Origin: DASQHW01 sp038209365
GTDB lineage: Bacteria > Actinomycetota > Acidimicrobiia > IMCC26256 > PALSA-610
Assembly (NCBI GenBank): GCA_038209365.1
Contig: JBBQXS010000008.1
Coordinates: forward strand, 1-64,000
Direction: 5' to 3'
DNA length: 64,000 nucleotides
The position numbers were made by a program, and so were the translations under genes. The notes beneath the pieces were generated by a model, which did no database searches, was not told the DNA's origin, and worked only from the letters and a program-made list of their open reading frames with translations. Below, piece by piece: positions 31,775 to 40,291 of the stretch (position 1 is its first letter; each line of letters starts with the position of its first letter).

Positions 31775-32896
31775 GTGGATGGCGGAGTTGCGATCGTGCG
31801 CGACGGCGAGCGGTGGCTCGTCGGCGAGCACGCGACCGAGGTCATCATTGCGAGCGGCACGGACGCCTTCGACGCGCTCGACGCGATGGCGCGGGGTGGC
31901 TTCTGGGTCGGCTTCGTCGCGTACGACCTCGGGCGAACGATCGAACGGGTCACCCCCCGTGCAGCCGACGATCTCGGGCTCCCCGACCTCGCATTCGCCC
32001 GGTTCGAGCACGTGCGCGAGACGCGCGTGCTCCCGCCTCGGGCGGCCGGAGCCACCGTGCGGCTCGGTGCCGGGCGGTCGAGCCTCGCCCGTATAGAGCA
32101 CGCGGCCCGTGTCGAGGCGATCCACGCATTGCTACGCGACGGCGAGTGTTATCAGGTCAACCTCACGCGACGATTGGCGTTCGACGCGTCGCCCGACCCG
32201 CGCGCGTTGTTCGACGCGCTCTCGCGTGCGAATCCCGCGCCGCACGCCGCGCTGTGCACCTTCGGTGACGCGCTCCCGGGCGTCGCCGTCGTGTCGGCAT
32301 CACCCGAGCTGTTCCTCCGGATCGAGGGCCGCGCGGTGGAAACCCGTCCCATCAAGGGAACCGCCGCCGATCGACGTGCGCTCGCATCGAGCGCCAAGGA
32401 TCACGCCGAGAATCTGATGATCGTCGACCTCGCCCGCAACGACCTCGGGCGCGTCTGCGAGTACGGCTCGGTGCAGGTGCCGTCACTGTTCGACATCGAG
32501 CCACACCCGGGCCTCCATCATCTCGTCAGCTCGGTGCGGGGCCGCCTGCGCGAGGACGTGACGCTGGGCGGTCTCGTCGGCGCGACGTTCCCGCCCGCGT
32601 CGGTCACGGGTGCGCCCAAGCCACGAGTGCTGCAGGCGATCGAAGACCTCGAGCCGGTCCGACGGGGTGTGTACTGCGGCGCAGTCGGATGGATCGACGG
32701 TGATCGCAAGCGGGCTGAGCTCGCGGTCGCCATACGCACGTTCACGATCGCCGAGGGCCGGACGTACCTCGGCGTCGGTGGCGGCATCGTCGCCGACTCA
32801 CGGGCTGATTCGGAATGGGCCGAGACCGAGCTCAAGGCGGCGCGACTCCTGCGGGCCGTCGGCGCGTACGAGACCGAACCGGTGCACAGCAGGTGA
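31775..32896 (+). CDS. pabB: aminodeoxychorismate synthase component I
   Basis: A 373-residue chorismate-binding enzyme that makes 4-amino-4-deoxychorismate for folate. Marks are CYQVNLTRRL, the PIKGTA motif whose Lys marks the PabB branch (anthranilate synthases have PIAGT), DLARNDLGRVC, HPGLHHLVSSVRGRL and the late GVYCGAVGWID and GGGIVADS. It is shorter than typical because the N-terminal region is reduced. pabC overlaps the stop by 4 bases (GTGA). The amidotransferase PabA is not in the window. The GTG start is leaderless. Confidence 0.92.
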   Translation: MDGGVAIVRDGERWLVGEHATEVIIASGTDAFDALDAMARGGFWVGFVAYDLGRTIERVTPRAADDLGLPDLAFARFEHVRETRVLPPRAAGATVRLGAGRSSLARIEHAARVEAIHALLRDGECYQVNLTRRLAFDASPDPRALFDALSRANPAPHAALCTFGDALPGVAVVSASPELFLRIEGRAVETRPIKGTAADRRALASSAKDHAENLMIVDLARNDLGRVCEYGSVQVPSLFDIEPHPGLHHLVSSVRGRLREDVTLGGLVGATFPPASVTGAPKPRVLQAIEDLEPVRRGVYCGAVGWIDGDRKRAELAVAIRTFTIAEGRTYLGVGGGIVADSRADSEWAETELKAARLLRAVGAYETEPVHSR

Positions 32897-33729
32897 CGGC
32901 CTGGCTCGATGGCGCGCTCGTGCCGCTCGAGCAGGCACGAGTGTCCGTGCTCGACCACGGGCTCGTCGTCGGCGACGGCGTGTTCGAGACGCTGCGCGTG
33001 TACCGGGGCGTGCCTTTCGCATGGAGCCGGCACCTCGCGCGCCTGCGCCTCTCGGCCGGCGGTCTCGGTCTGGTGGTCCCCGACGGTGACCACCTCCGCG
33101 GCGCGGCCGACGGCGTGCTCGAGGCCAATCGCCTGCGGGAGGCTCGGCTCCGCATCACGGTCACCGGAGGCCCGGGGCCGCCGGGCTCGGGACGGAGCGA
33201 CGCGCCGGCGACCGTGTTCCTCCTCGCCTTCCCGTTCGAACCGACCGCGCCCACCACCGACGTCGTGATCGCACCCTGGACGCGGAACGAGCACGGCGCG
33301 CTCACCGGCCTGAAGACGATCTCGTATGCCGCCAACGTTCGGGCCCTCGCGTACGCACGGGAGCGCGGCGCGGGCGAGGCGATCTTCGGGAACACCCGGG
33401 GCAACCTGTGCGAGGCGACCGGTTCGAACGTGTTCGTCGTTCGCGACGGCACGTTGTGCACTCCCCCGGCGGGTGCGGGCTGTCTCCTCGGGGTGACGCG
33501 GGCGCTGCTGCTGGAGCTGTGCGAGGAGCTCGGGATCGCGGCCATCGAGCGCGACATCGAGCTGGGCGCGCTCGCAGAGGCCGACGAGGCGTTCCTGTCG
33601 TCGACGACGCGCGAGGCACAGCCGATCGCCCACGTCGACGGTGTCCCGCTGGCGACCGCACCGGGTCCGGTGAGCACACGGCTGGCGGCAGCGTTCAAGG
33701 ACCTCGTCGCGCGAGAGAGCGACCCCTAA
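32893..33729 (+). CDS. pabC: aminodeoxychorismate lyase (class IV PLP)
   Basis: A 278-residue fold-type IV PLP enzyme expected to release pyruvate from aminodeoxychorismate and give p-aminobenzoate. The PLP lysine lies in GLKTISYAANV, the entry motif is VGDGVFETLRVYRG, and the cofactor glutamate and Thr/Ser are in CEATGSNVFVV and SSTTREAQPI. By sequence it could also be a branched-chain or D-amino-acid transaminase, but the 4-base overlap with pabB makes PabC the likely role. The stop overlaps the convergent birA stop. Confidence 0.87.
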   Translation: MTAWLDGALVPLEQARVSVLDHGLVVGDGVFETLRVYRGVPFAWSRHLARLRLSAGGLGLVVPDGDHLRGAADGVLEANRLREARLRITVTGGPGPPGSGRSDAPATVFLLAFPFEPTAPTTDVVIAPWTRNEHGALTGLKTISYAANVRALAYARERGAGEAIFGNTRGNLCEATGSNVFVVRDGTLCTPPAGAGCLLGVTRALLLELCEELGIAAIERDIELGALAEADEAFLSSTTREAQPIAHVDGVPLATAPGPVSTRLAAAFKDLVARESDP

Positions 33730-34445
33730 TCAGCGCGGAGGTGCACGACGTCGCCCGCGGTCACGATGCGATCGTCGACGACCAGGTAGCCCTCGTCGGT
33801 GAGCGCACGCGCGGTGCCTTCGAACGTCTCGCGCGCGAGCTCCACACGGACGTGTCGTCCCAACGTCGCCGAGCGTGCGATCGCGTCGGGGACGGTGTCG
33901 TCCAGCGTGTCGAGGCGCGCGTGCAGCCGGCACAACCACGCCACCAGCAACTCGTGGCGGTCGACGTCGCAGGCGGCCGCGATGTCGCGCACCTCGGGCG
34001 CGAGGCCGTCGCTTCGCACGTTCAATCCCATCCCGATGACGATCGCCCCGGCGCCGTCGGCCTCGGCGAGGATCCCGGCAAGCTTGCGGTCGGCCACGAC
34101 GACGTCGTTCGGCCACTTCACCCGGGCGTCGACCCCCTGCAACGCGTCGATCACGGCCAACGCGGTGGCGAGGGTCAACAGGTGCAGGCGTTCGGGGGGA
34201 AGTTTCGGTCGTAGGAGCACTGACACGAGCAGCGCCGAACCGGGCGGGGCGACCCAAGTGCGCCCGAGCCGGCCGCGCCCGGCCGTCTGCTCGTCGGCGA
34301 CCGCCACGATGCCTTCTCGGGCCCCGTCCGCCGCGCACTCGAGCAAGTAGTGGTTCGTCGAGTCGACGACGTCGAACCAGCGCACGTCGTGAAAACGCGT
34401 GTCGGCAATGCGCGGATCACTCCAACTGGCAGGCGCGCGAGACAC
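33726..34445 (-). CDS. birA: biotin-[acetyl-CoA-carboxylase] ligase
   Basis: A 239-residue biotin protein ligase that activates biotin with ATP and attaches it to the lysine of carboxyl carrier domains. The biotin and nucleotide loop is AGRGRLGRTWVAP and the conserved VKWPNDVVV and KLAGIL segments follow; the SH3-like C-terminal domain ends in IVTAGDVVHL. No N-terminal helix-turn-helix is present, so it is not a repressor of the E. coli type. The GTG start is 20 bases from the divergent GTG of the biotin carboxylase gene, its obvious substrate. Confidence 0.93.
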   Translation of the reverse strand: MSRAPASWSDPRIADTRFHDVRWFDVVDSTNHYLLECAADGAREGIVAVADEQTAGRGRLGRTWVAPPGSALLVSVLLRPKLPPERLHLLTLATALAVIDALQGVDARVKWPNDVVVADRKLAGILAEADGAGAIVIGMGLNVRSDGLAPEVRDIAAACDVDRHELLVAWLCRLHARLDTLDDTVPDAIARSATLGRHVRVELARETFEGTARALTDEGYLVVDDRIVTAGDVVHLRAD

Positions 34446-34451
34446 GAGCCG

Positions 34452-34458
34452 TAGGATA
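34452..34458. promoter_or_regulatory. overlapping divergent -10 elements, birA and carboxylase
   Basis: TAGGAT on plus (34452-34457) is 8 bases before the carboxylase GTG. TATCCT on minus (34453-34458) is 7 bases before the birA GTG. The two hexamers share five base pairs. Both genes would be leaderless and RNA polymerase could occupy only one promoter at a time. Confidence 0.6.
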
Positions 34459-34465
34459 CGCAGCC

Positions 34466-36238
34466 GTGCTCTCGAAGATCCTCATCGCCAACCGAGGCGA
34501 GATCGCTGTTCGCGTGATGCGCACGTGTCGCGAGCTCGGCATCGCGACCGTCGCCGTCTACTCCGAGCTCGACCGCGACGCGGTACACGTGCGATATGCA
34601 GACGAGGCGTACGCGCTCGGCGGGAAGACTGCGGCCGAGAGCTACCTCAACACCGACGCGATCCTCGACGCGATCCGCAAGAGCGATGCCGACGGCGTGC
34701 ATCCGGGATACGGGTTCTTCTCGGAGAATGCCGACTTCGCCCGCGCCGTCACCGACGCCGGCGTGACATGGATCGGGCCGCCACCCGAGGCCATCGACGT
34801 GATGGGAGACAAGATCTCGTCGCGTCTCGCCGCGCAGCGCGCCGGAGTCGAGAGCGTGCCCGGTACCAGCACACCGATCACCGACGCGAACGAGATCATC
34901 GCGTTCGGCAACGAGCACGGATTCCCGATCGCGATCAAAGCGGCATTCGGCGGCGGCGGGCGGGGCATGAAGGTCGTCACGCGCGCCGAGGACGCACAGG
35001 CCGCGCTCGACTCCGCCCAGCGCGAGGCGCAGGCTTACTTCGGCCGGTCCGAGTGCTATTTCGAGCGCTATCTCACGCGGCCGCGCCATGTCGAGCTCCA
35101 GGTGTTCTGCGACACGCAGGGCAGTGGCGTGTACATCTCCGACCGCGACTGCTCCACACAGCGGCGCCACCAGAAGCTGATCGAGGAGGCGCCCGCGCCC
35201 GCGATCCCCGACGAGACGCGGCGCGCGATGGGCGAAGCGGCCGTGAAGGTCGCGCTCGGGTGTGGTTACGTGAACGCAGGCACGGTCGAGATGCTCTACC
35301 AGGACGGCGAATTCTTCTTCCTGGAGATGAACACGCGTCTTCAGGTGGAGCACTGCGTGACCGAGGAGATCACCGGTCTCGACCTCGTGGCCGAGCAGCT
35401 ACACGTCGCGGCGGGCGAGCCGCTGCGGTTCACGCAGGAGTCGATCGAGCGGCGCGGTCACTCGATCGAGTGCCGGATCAACGCCGAGGACACCACGAAG
35501 AAGTTCCTTCCGTCGCCCGGAACCATCACGCACTTGCGGCTGCCCTCGGGTCCGGGTGTGCGTTGGGACGGCGGGTACGACGAGGGCGACACGATCTCGC
35601 AGTACTACGACAACCTGCTCGGCAAGCTCGTCGTGTGGGCACCGGACCGCGACACGGCGATCGCGCGCATGTTGCGCGCCCTCGACGAGTTCGAGATCGC
35701 GGGCGTCAAGACGACGATCCCGGCCCACCGGGCGCTGCTCGCGAGCGAGGCGTTCCGCGCCGTCACCCACTCGACCAACTGGGTCGAGGACGAGGTGGAT
35801 CCTTCGACGTTCGTTCCCGACACCGCGGGTCTCGAGATCCCGGCGCCCGCGGACGCGGCTGCGTCCCTGGTCGAGCGCGCGGTGCCGGTCGAGGTCGACG
35901 GCCGCCGGTTCAGCGTCAAGGTCTGGCTGCCCGACGCGCCGGCGGGTGCGCCGCCGCGCGGGACCGGGGCGCGCCGACCCAAGCTCGGGCTCTCCGCGGG
36001 CGGCGGTGGGGCCGGCGCGGCAGGCAGCGGCACGGTCATCGCACCGATGCAGGGCACGATCGTGAAGGTGCTCGTCGAGGTCGGCGCGACCGTCGAGACG
36101 GGCCAGGCGTTGCTCGTGCTCGAGGCGATGAAGATGGAGAACCAGATCAACGCCGAGACGTCGGGCACCGTCAAGGAGATCCGTGTGCAGCCCGGCCACG
36201 CCGTCGGGACCGGCGACGTCCTCGCGATCATCGAGTAG
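34466..36238 (+). CDS. accA: biotin carboxylase and carrier fusion (acyl-CoA carboxylase alpha)
   Basis: A 590-residue alpha subunit of an actinobacterial acyl-CoA carboxylase: ATP-dependent carboxylation of a biotin carried on the same chain. Residues 1-450 are biotin carboxylase (ILIANRGEIAVRVMRT, IKAAFGGGGRGMK, EMNTRLQVEHCVTEE). The carrier domain ends the protein with EAMKMEN, placing biotinyl-Lys near 556. A Gly/Ala/Pro-rich linker (about residues 490-520) joins them. The beta subunit is not in the window. The substrate (acetyl, propionyl or longer) is set by that partner. Leaderless GTG start. Confidence 0.95.
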   Translation: MLSKILIANRGEIAVRVMRTCRELGIATVAVYSELDRDAVHVRYADEAYALGGKTAAESYLNTDAILDAIRKSDADGVHPGYGFFSENADFARAVTDAGVTWIGPPPEAIDVMGDKISSRLAAQRAGVESVPGTSTPITDANEIIAFGNEHGFPIAIKAAFGGGGRGMKVVTRAEDAQAALDSAQREAQAYFGRSECYFERYLTRPRHVELQVFCDTQGSGVYISDRDCSTQRRHQKLIEEAPAPAIPDETRRAMGEAAVKVALGCGYVNAGTVEMLYQDGEFFFLEMNTRLQVEHCVTEEITGLDLVAEQLHVAAGEPLRFTQESIERRGHSIECRINAEDTTKKFLPSPGTITHLRLPSGPGVRWDGGYDEGDTISQYYDNLLGKLVVWAPDRDTAIARMLRALDEFEIAGVKTTIPAHRALLASEAFRAVTHSTNWVEDEVDPSTFVPDTAGLEIPAPADAAASLVERAVPVEVDGRRFSVKVWLPDAPAGAPPRGTGARRPKLGLSAGGGGAGAAGSGTVIAPMQGTIVKVLVEVGATVETGQALLVLEAMKMENQINAETSGTVKEIRVQPGHAVGTGDVLAIIE

Positions 36239-36247
36239 CGACAGGCG

Positions 36248-37033
36248 ATGCAGCTCCCGCTCTTCGTCGTCGATGCGTTCACGGCCGAGGCGTTCCGCGG
36301 GAATCCGGCAGCCGTCGTGCTCAGCCACGGCGACGACGCGTGGATGCAGCGTGTTGCCGCGGAGATGAAGCATTCCGAGACGGCGTTCGTCCGGCCCCGA
36401 GATGACGGCGGCTACGACCTGCGCTGGTTCACACCCGAGATAGAGGTCGACCTCTGCGGTCACGCGACGCTCGCCAGTGCGCACGTGCTCTGGGAGACCG
36501 CGCGAGTCGGACACGCCATGTTCCACACGCGCAGCGGCGTGCTGCCGTCCACGCACAACGGCGACGGCACGATCACGCTCGACTTCCCGGTCGCCGAGCC
36601 GGTCCCCGAAGAGCCGATCCCCGAGCTCTTCGACGCGCTCGGCATCGATCCGATCGACTTCCTGCGCACCGACGGCGACTTCTTCCTCTGCGTCGTCGGA
36701 CAGGCGGAGACGGTTCGCAAGGTGGCGCCCGACTTCGGCCGGCTGCACCGGGTCGCGGACGTCCGCGGGGTGTACGTGAGCGCACAGGGTGACCAGGGCT
36801 ACGACATCGTCTCCCGATGCTTCGCTCCCCGAGTCGGCATCGACGAGGACCCGGTGACCGGGTCGATGCACTGCGTGCTCGTTGCATACTGGGGGCCGCG
36901 ACTCGGCAAGGACCAGCTGCACGCGTACCAAGCGTCGGAACGTGGCGGCGAGCTGACCGTCGTGCGCGCCGGTGACCGCGCGCTCCTGACCGGCCGCGCC
37001 ACCACGGTGTTACGCGGTGAGCTCATCTCCTGA
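36248..37033 (+). CDS. PhzF family isomerase-like protein
   Basis: A 261-residue PhzF-fold protein. The N-terminal segment VVDAFTAEAFRGNPAAVVL and the catalytic Glu in MKHSETAFV, followed by RWFTPEIEVDLCGHATLAS and the later GIDEDPVTGSMHCVL, match the family well. Phenazine PhzF isomerises a dihydroanthranilate, but most genomic members are housekeeping proteins of unknown reaction. No phenazine genes are nearby, so a phenazine role is unlikely. It starts 10 bases after the carboxylase stop, probably in the same transcript, and its end overlaps a convergent gene by 24 bases. Confidence 0.87.
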   Translation: MQLPLFVVDAFTAEAFRGNPAAVVLSHGDDAWMQRVAAEMKHSETAFVRPRDDGGYDLRWFTPEIEVDLCGHATLASAHVLWETARVGHAMFHTRSGVLPSTHNGDGTITLDFPVAEPVPEEPIPELFDALGIDPIDFLRTDGDFFLCVVGQAETVRKVAPDFGRLHRVADVRGVYVSAQGDQGYDIVSRCFAPRVGIDEDPVTGSMHCVLVAYWGPRLGKDQLHAYQASERGGELTVVRAGDRALLTGRATTVLRGELIS

Positions 37034-37966
37034 CCGGTGCCACGCGAGCTGCGCGGTCAGGCCCGCGCGCAAGCTCACCGCCGGCTCCCATCCGAGGAGC
37101 GTGCGCGCGCGATCGATCGCGCCGCCGTTGCGGAACGCGTCGCCGGGCTGCGAAGGCTGGTCCTCGATCTTCACCGGTGCACCGGCCAGGTCGCCCACGA
37201 CGCCGATCAGCTCGTTCAGCGTGATCTCACCGCCACCGGCGAGGTTCAACACCGTGGCCGGCGCGAGGTCGGCGCCCGCGGCGGCGAGGTTGCCGCGCAC
37301 GATGTCGTCGACGAAGGTGAACTCACGCATCTGCGTACCGTCGCCGAAGCGCGGGAAGACATCACCGCGCAGCGCAGCTTCGCACAGCCGATGGATCGAC
37401 ATGTCGGGCCGCTGGCGCGGACCGAACACCGTGAAGTAGCGCAGCGAGACAGTACTCACGTTCCAGTTCTCCGCATAGAGCGCACACAGGTGCTCGGCCG
37501 CGAGCTTCGTCACGCCGTAGGGCGAGTACGGCTTCGGCAGGTCGTCCTCGCGCGTCGGATAGCGCGGCTGGTTCCCGTACACGGAGGACGACGACGCGTA
37601 GACCAGCCGAATCGACGGCCCGGCCGCGTGCACCGCCTCGAGCAGCCGCTGCGTCGCGAGCACGTTGTGACCGACGTAGTCGGCGAAGCCGTCTGACCAC
37701 GACAGCCGCACGCCCGCCTGCGCCGCTTGGTGAAACACGACATCGACACCGTCGAGCATCGCCGCGATGTCGCACGTGCGCATGTCCGCCTCGACGAGCT
37801 CGAACCGCGGATCCGCACGCGCACCCGCGACGTTGTCCTCCTTCACGACGCGCGCGTAGTACGGGGTGAAGCAGTCGACACCGACGACCGCAGCCCCACT
37901 GGAGAGCAGCGCGTCGGCGAGATGACTCCCGACGAAGCCCGCGACCCCGGTGACGAGCGCGCGCAT
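37010..37966 (-). CDS. NAD-dependent sugar epimerase, UDP-glucuronate 4-epimerase-like
   Basis: A 318-residue extended SDR. The NAD loop is VTGVAGFVGSHLADALL, the acidic strand VVGVDCFTPYYARVVKEDN resembles UDP-glucuronate 4-epimerases, the SSSSVYGN motif follows, and Tyr/Lys lie in YSPYGVTKLAAE. RYFTVFGPRQRPDM is also typical. Since this organism can make UDP-glucuronate (ugd at 27-28 kb), conversion to UDP-galacturonate is plausible but unproven. It lies 3 bases after the LpdA-like gene in the same orientation. Confidence 0.86.
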   Translation of the reverse strand: MRALVTGVAGFVGSHLADALLSSGAAVVGVDCFTPYYARVVKEDNVAGARADPRFELVEADMRTCDIAAMLDGVDVVFHQAAQAGVRLSWSDGFADYVGHNVLATQRLLEAVHAAGPSIRLVYASSSSVYGNQPRYPTREDDLPKPYSPYGVTKLAAEHLCALYAENWNVSTVSLRYFTVFGPRQRPDMSIHRLCEAALRGDVFPRFGDGTQMREFTFVDDIVRGNLAAAGADLAPATVLNLAGGGEITLNELIGVVGDLAGAPVKIEDQPSQPGDAFRNGGAIDRARTLLGWEPAVSLRAGLTAQLAWHRSGDELTA

Positions 37967-37969
37967 CCG

Positions 37970-39328
37970 CTAGTACGCGGCGTCGGCGATGGACTCCGCG
38001 AGCGCCGGGTGCACGAGCAGCGAGTCGACGATGTCGGCGACCTTCAAGTGGTTCGTCACCGCCACCGCGATCACCGAGATCAACTCGGCCGCGTTGCGGC
38101 CGACGATCGCGCCGCCGAGAACCACACCGGTCGCGGGGTCGCTGAGGATCTTCACGAACCCGCGGGTGTCGCCGTTGATCAACGCCTTCGGATTCGCGGA
38201 GAACGGCACCTTCGTCACACGCAGCTTGCGGCCGGCCGCGAATGCCTCGGCTTCGGCAACGCCTACTTCGGCGATCTCCGGGTCGGTGAAGATCGCCTGC
38301 GACGCCTTGTCGTAGTCGAGATGGCGGTGGGCGCGTGCCGTCAGGCCCATGACGTGCTCGGCGATCTTGCGGCCCTGCATCGCCGCGACCGACGACAACG
38401 GCAGCCGGCCGGAGACGTCCCCCGCCGAATAGATGTGCGGGAGGTTCGTCTGGCAGTGGCGATTCCCCGGCACGAAGCCGCGGTCGTCGACCTCGACGCC
38501 CGCTGCCTCCAACCCCAGGCCCTCGACATTGGGAACCGATCCGATGCAGAGCAGCGCGTGTGAACCGTCGACGGCGCGGCCGTCATCGCACGCGATGAAC
38601 ACCTTGTCGTCCTCGCGCCCGATCGAGGTCGCTCGCGCGCCCTTCAACAGCTTTACCCCTCGACGCATGAACTCGGCCTCGAGCACGGCCGCGACCTCGG
38701 GATCCTTCGCGGGCAGGACCTGTTGACGCGACACGATCAGCGAGACCTGGGATCCGAGCGCGCTGAACATGTGCGTGAACTCGACACCGGTCACGCCCGA
38801 GCCGATCACCACGAGGTGTTCCGGGATCTCCGGTGGCGGATATGCCTGGCGCGTCGTCAGCACGCGCTCGCCGTCGATCGCCGCCCATTCGGGGACGCGC
38901 GGTCGCGAGCCCGTCGACAGGAGGATCGCGTCCGCGTCGAGCTCGACGGTCCCGTCGTCGGTGTCCGCCGTGACCGTGTACGCGCCGGTCAGCCGCGCCG
39001 TGCCGCGCACCAGGCGGACGCCTTGGGACTCGAGCAGGCTCGTGACACCGTCGCGCAAGGTGCGTTCCATGTTCGCCACGCGAACGCGCAACGCGGGCAC
39101 GTCGAGGCGCCCGGTCGCCTCGAGACCCATGACCCGGGCGTGCGCCAACTCGGTGAGCTCGTTGCCAGTCCCGATCATCGCCTTGCTCGGGATGCAGTCC
39201 CAGAGGTGCGCCGCGCCCCCGATGATGTCGCGCTCGACGAGTGTGACCTCGGCACCGAGGGACGCGGCGACGGTCGCGGCGGTGTTGCCGCCCGGCCCGC
39301 CGCCGATGATCACGAACCGCACCGCCAA
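37970..39328 (-). CDS. LpdA-like flavoprotein disulfide reductase family member
   Basis: A 452-residue two-dinucleotide-binding flavoprotein. FAD-binding IIGGGPGGNTAATVA and NAD-binding VVIGSGVTGVEF are present, as are AGDVSGRLPLSS and the dimer interface motif VHPALAES with the His and Glu. The redox-site segment reads GGAAHLWDCIPSK: the first Cys (position 40) is Ala while Cys45 remains. This removes the disulfide, as in the M. tuberculosis LpdA/Rv3303c-type quinone reductases. I expect NAD(P)H:quinone or quinol activity rather than dihydrolipoyl dehydrogenase. A TTG start follows GGAGAG at about 5 bases; an in-frame GTG is 6 bases later. Confidence 0.87.
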   Translation of the reverse strand: MAVRFVIIGGGPGGNTAATVAASLGAEVTLVERDIIGGAAHLWDCIPSKAMIGTGNELTELAHARVMGLEATGRLDVPALRVRVANMERTLRDGVTSLLESQGVRLVRGTARLTGAYTVTADTDDGTVELDADAILLSTGSRPRVPEWAAIDGERVLTTRQAYPPPEIPEHLVVIGSGVTGVEFTHMFSALGSQVSLIVSRQQVLPAKDPEVAAVLEAEFMRRGVKLLKGARATSIGREDDKVFIACDDGRAVDGSHALLCIGSVPNVEGLGLEAAGVEVDDRGFVPGNRHCQTNLPHIYSAGDVSGRLPLSSVAAMQGRKIAEHVMGLTARAHRHLDYDKASQAIFTDPEIAEVGVAEAEAFAAGRKLRVTKVPFSANPKALINGDTRGFVKILSDPATGVVLGGAIVGRNAAELISVIAVAVTNHLKVADIVDSLLVHPALAESIADAAY

Positions 39329-39362
39329 TTTCTCTCCGCTCTCCGGGAGCCCGCCTGTCTCC

Positions 39363-39389
39363 AGGCTACGTGCCGGGCAGGCGTAGCCT
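39363..39389. promoter_or_regulatory. inverted CGTAGCCT pair, divergent lpdA-like/galT promoters
   Basis: AGGCTACG at 39363-39370 and CGTAGCCT at 39382-39389 are exact complements with 11 bases between. Read outward, each gives TAGCCT as -10. The minus copy would start a 28-base leader carrying a GGAGAG ribosome site, and the plus copy lies 8 bases before the galT GTG. Confidence 0.55.
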
Positions 39390-39397
39390 CACCCTTC

Positions 39398-40291
39398 GTG
39401 CAGGAGCTGCTCGTCGACGAGCTCACCGGCGATCGCGTGATCCTCGCACCCGCGCGGGCACTGCGCCCCGACACGTTCCGGGTGCAGCGCGACCCCGTGC
39501 CGGCCCGGGTCGAGAGCTGCCCGTTCTGCGACGGAAACGAGGCCGACACGCCGCCGGAAGTCGCGCGCATCGGTCCGGGCGCGGCGGAGATGCCCGGCTG
39601 GCACGTGCGCGTGGTGCCGAACAAGTACCCGATCGTCGGTGACGGCGTACCGGGCGCGCACGAGGTCGTGATCCTTTCCCCGCAGCACCACGCCGATCTC
39701 GGCATCTTGTCGATCGAAGCGTGCATCGAGGTGCTGCTCGCCCTGCGTGATCGAGCGCAATTCCATCTCGCTCGCGGCCGCGCCTATGCGCAACCGTTCG
39801 TGAATCACGGCAAGGCGGCCGGCGCGTCGATTCAGCATCCGCACGCGCAACTCGTTGCACTCGATTTCGTGCCGCCGAAAGTGGAGGCGCGCGTCAAGGG
39901 GTTCACGGTCGATGCGTTCGCGCGCAATCAGGAGCACCTGATCGACGGCGGCGACGTCAAGGTGTGGTGTCCGCGCGCGTCGATCTCACCGTTCTTCGCG
40001 AGAGTCGCGGTCGACGGCAGTGGGCCGCGTTTCGACGAGGCGACCGACGACGAGACGCGCGCTGTCGCTGCCGCGTTGCACGACACGGTGGCGCGACTGC
40101 AGAGGCTGCTCGGCAACGTGGACTACAACCTCGTGTTCGAAACCGCGCCGCGCGACCACGCCGGCCCGTTCCACTGGTGGGTCGACGTGATCCCGCGCCT
40201 CGCGGTGATCGCGGGCTTCGAGCTCGGGACTGGCATGTGGGTCAACATCGTCCCGCCGGCGGACGCCGCAGCCGCGTTGCGCGAGGCATGA
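39398..40291 (+). CDS. galT: galactose-1-phosphate uridylyltransferase
   Basis: A 297-residue HIT-superfamily enzyme that swaps UMP between UDP-glucose and galactose-1-P. Zinc-type cysteines lie in SCPFCDGNEADTPPE, and the catalytic motif is IQHPHAQLVA with the nucleophilic His. A second His-rich region is PFHWWVDVIPR. Related enzymes act as ADP-glucose phosphorylases, which cannot be excluded. The GTG start is 8 bases after TAGCCT and has no ribosome site. The next gene overlaps the stop by 4 bases, giving a three-gene operon with an SRPBCC protein and an LLM oxidoreductase. Confidence 0.88.
   Translation: MQELLVDELTGDRVILAPARALRPDTFRVQRDPVPARVESCPFCDGNEADTPPEVARIGPGAAEMPGWHVRVVPNKYPIVGDGVPGAHEVVILSPQHHADLGILSIEACIEVLLALRDRAQFHLARGRAYAQPFVNHGKAAGASIQHPHAQLVALDFVPPKVEARVKGFTVDAFARNQEHLIDGGDVKVWCPRASISPFFARVAVDGSGPRFDEATDDETRAVAAALHDTVARLQRLLGNVDYNLVFETAPRDHAGPFHWWVDVIPRLAVIAGFELGTGMWVNIVPPADAAAALREA

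Noticed and set aside
36248..37033. Phenazine biosynthesis cluster
   Set aside because: Only a PhzF-family gene is present; the rest of the pathway is absent.
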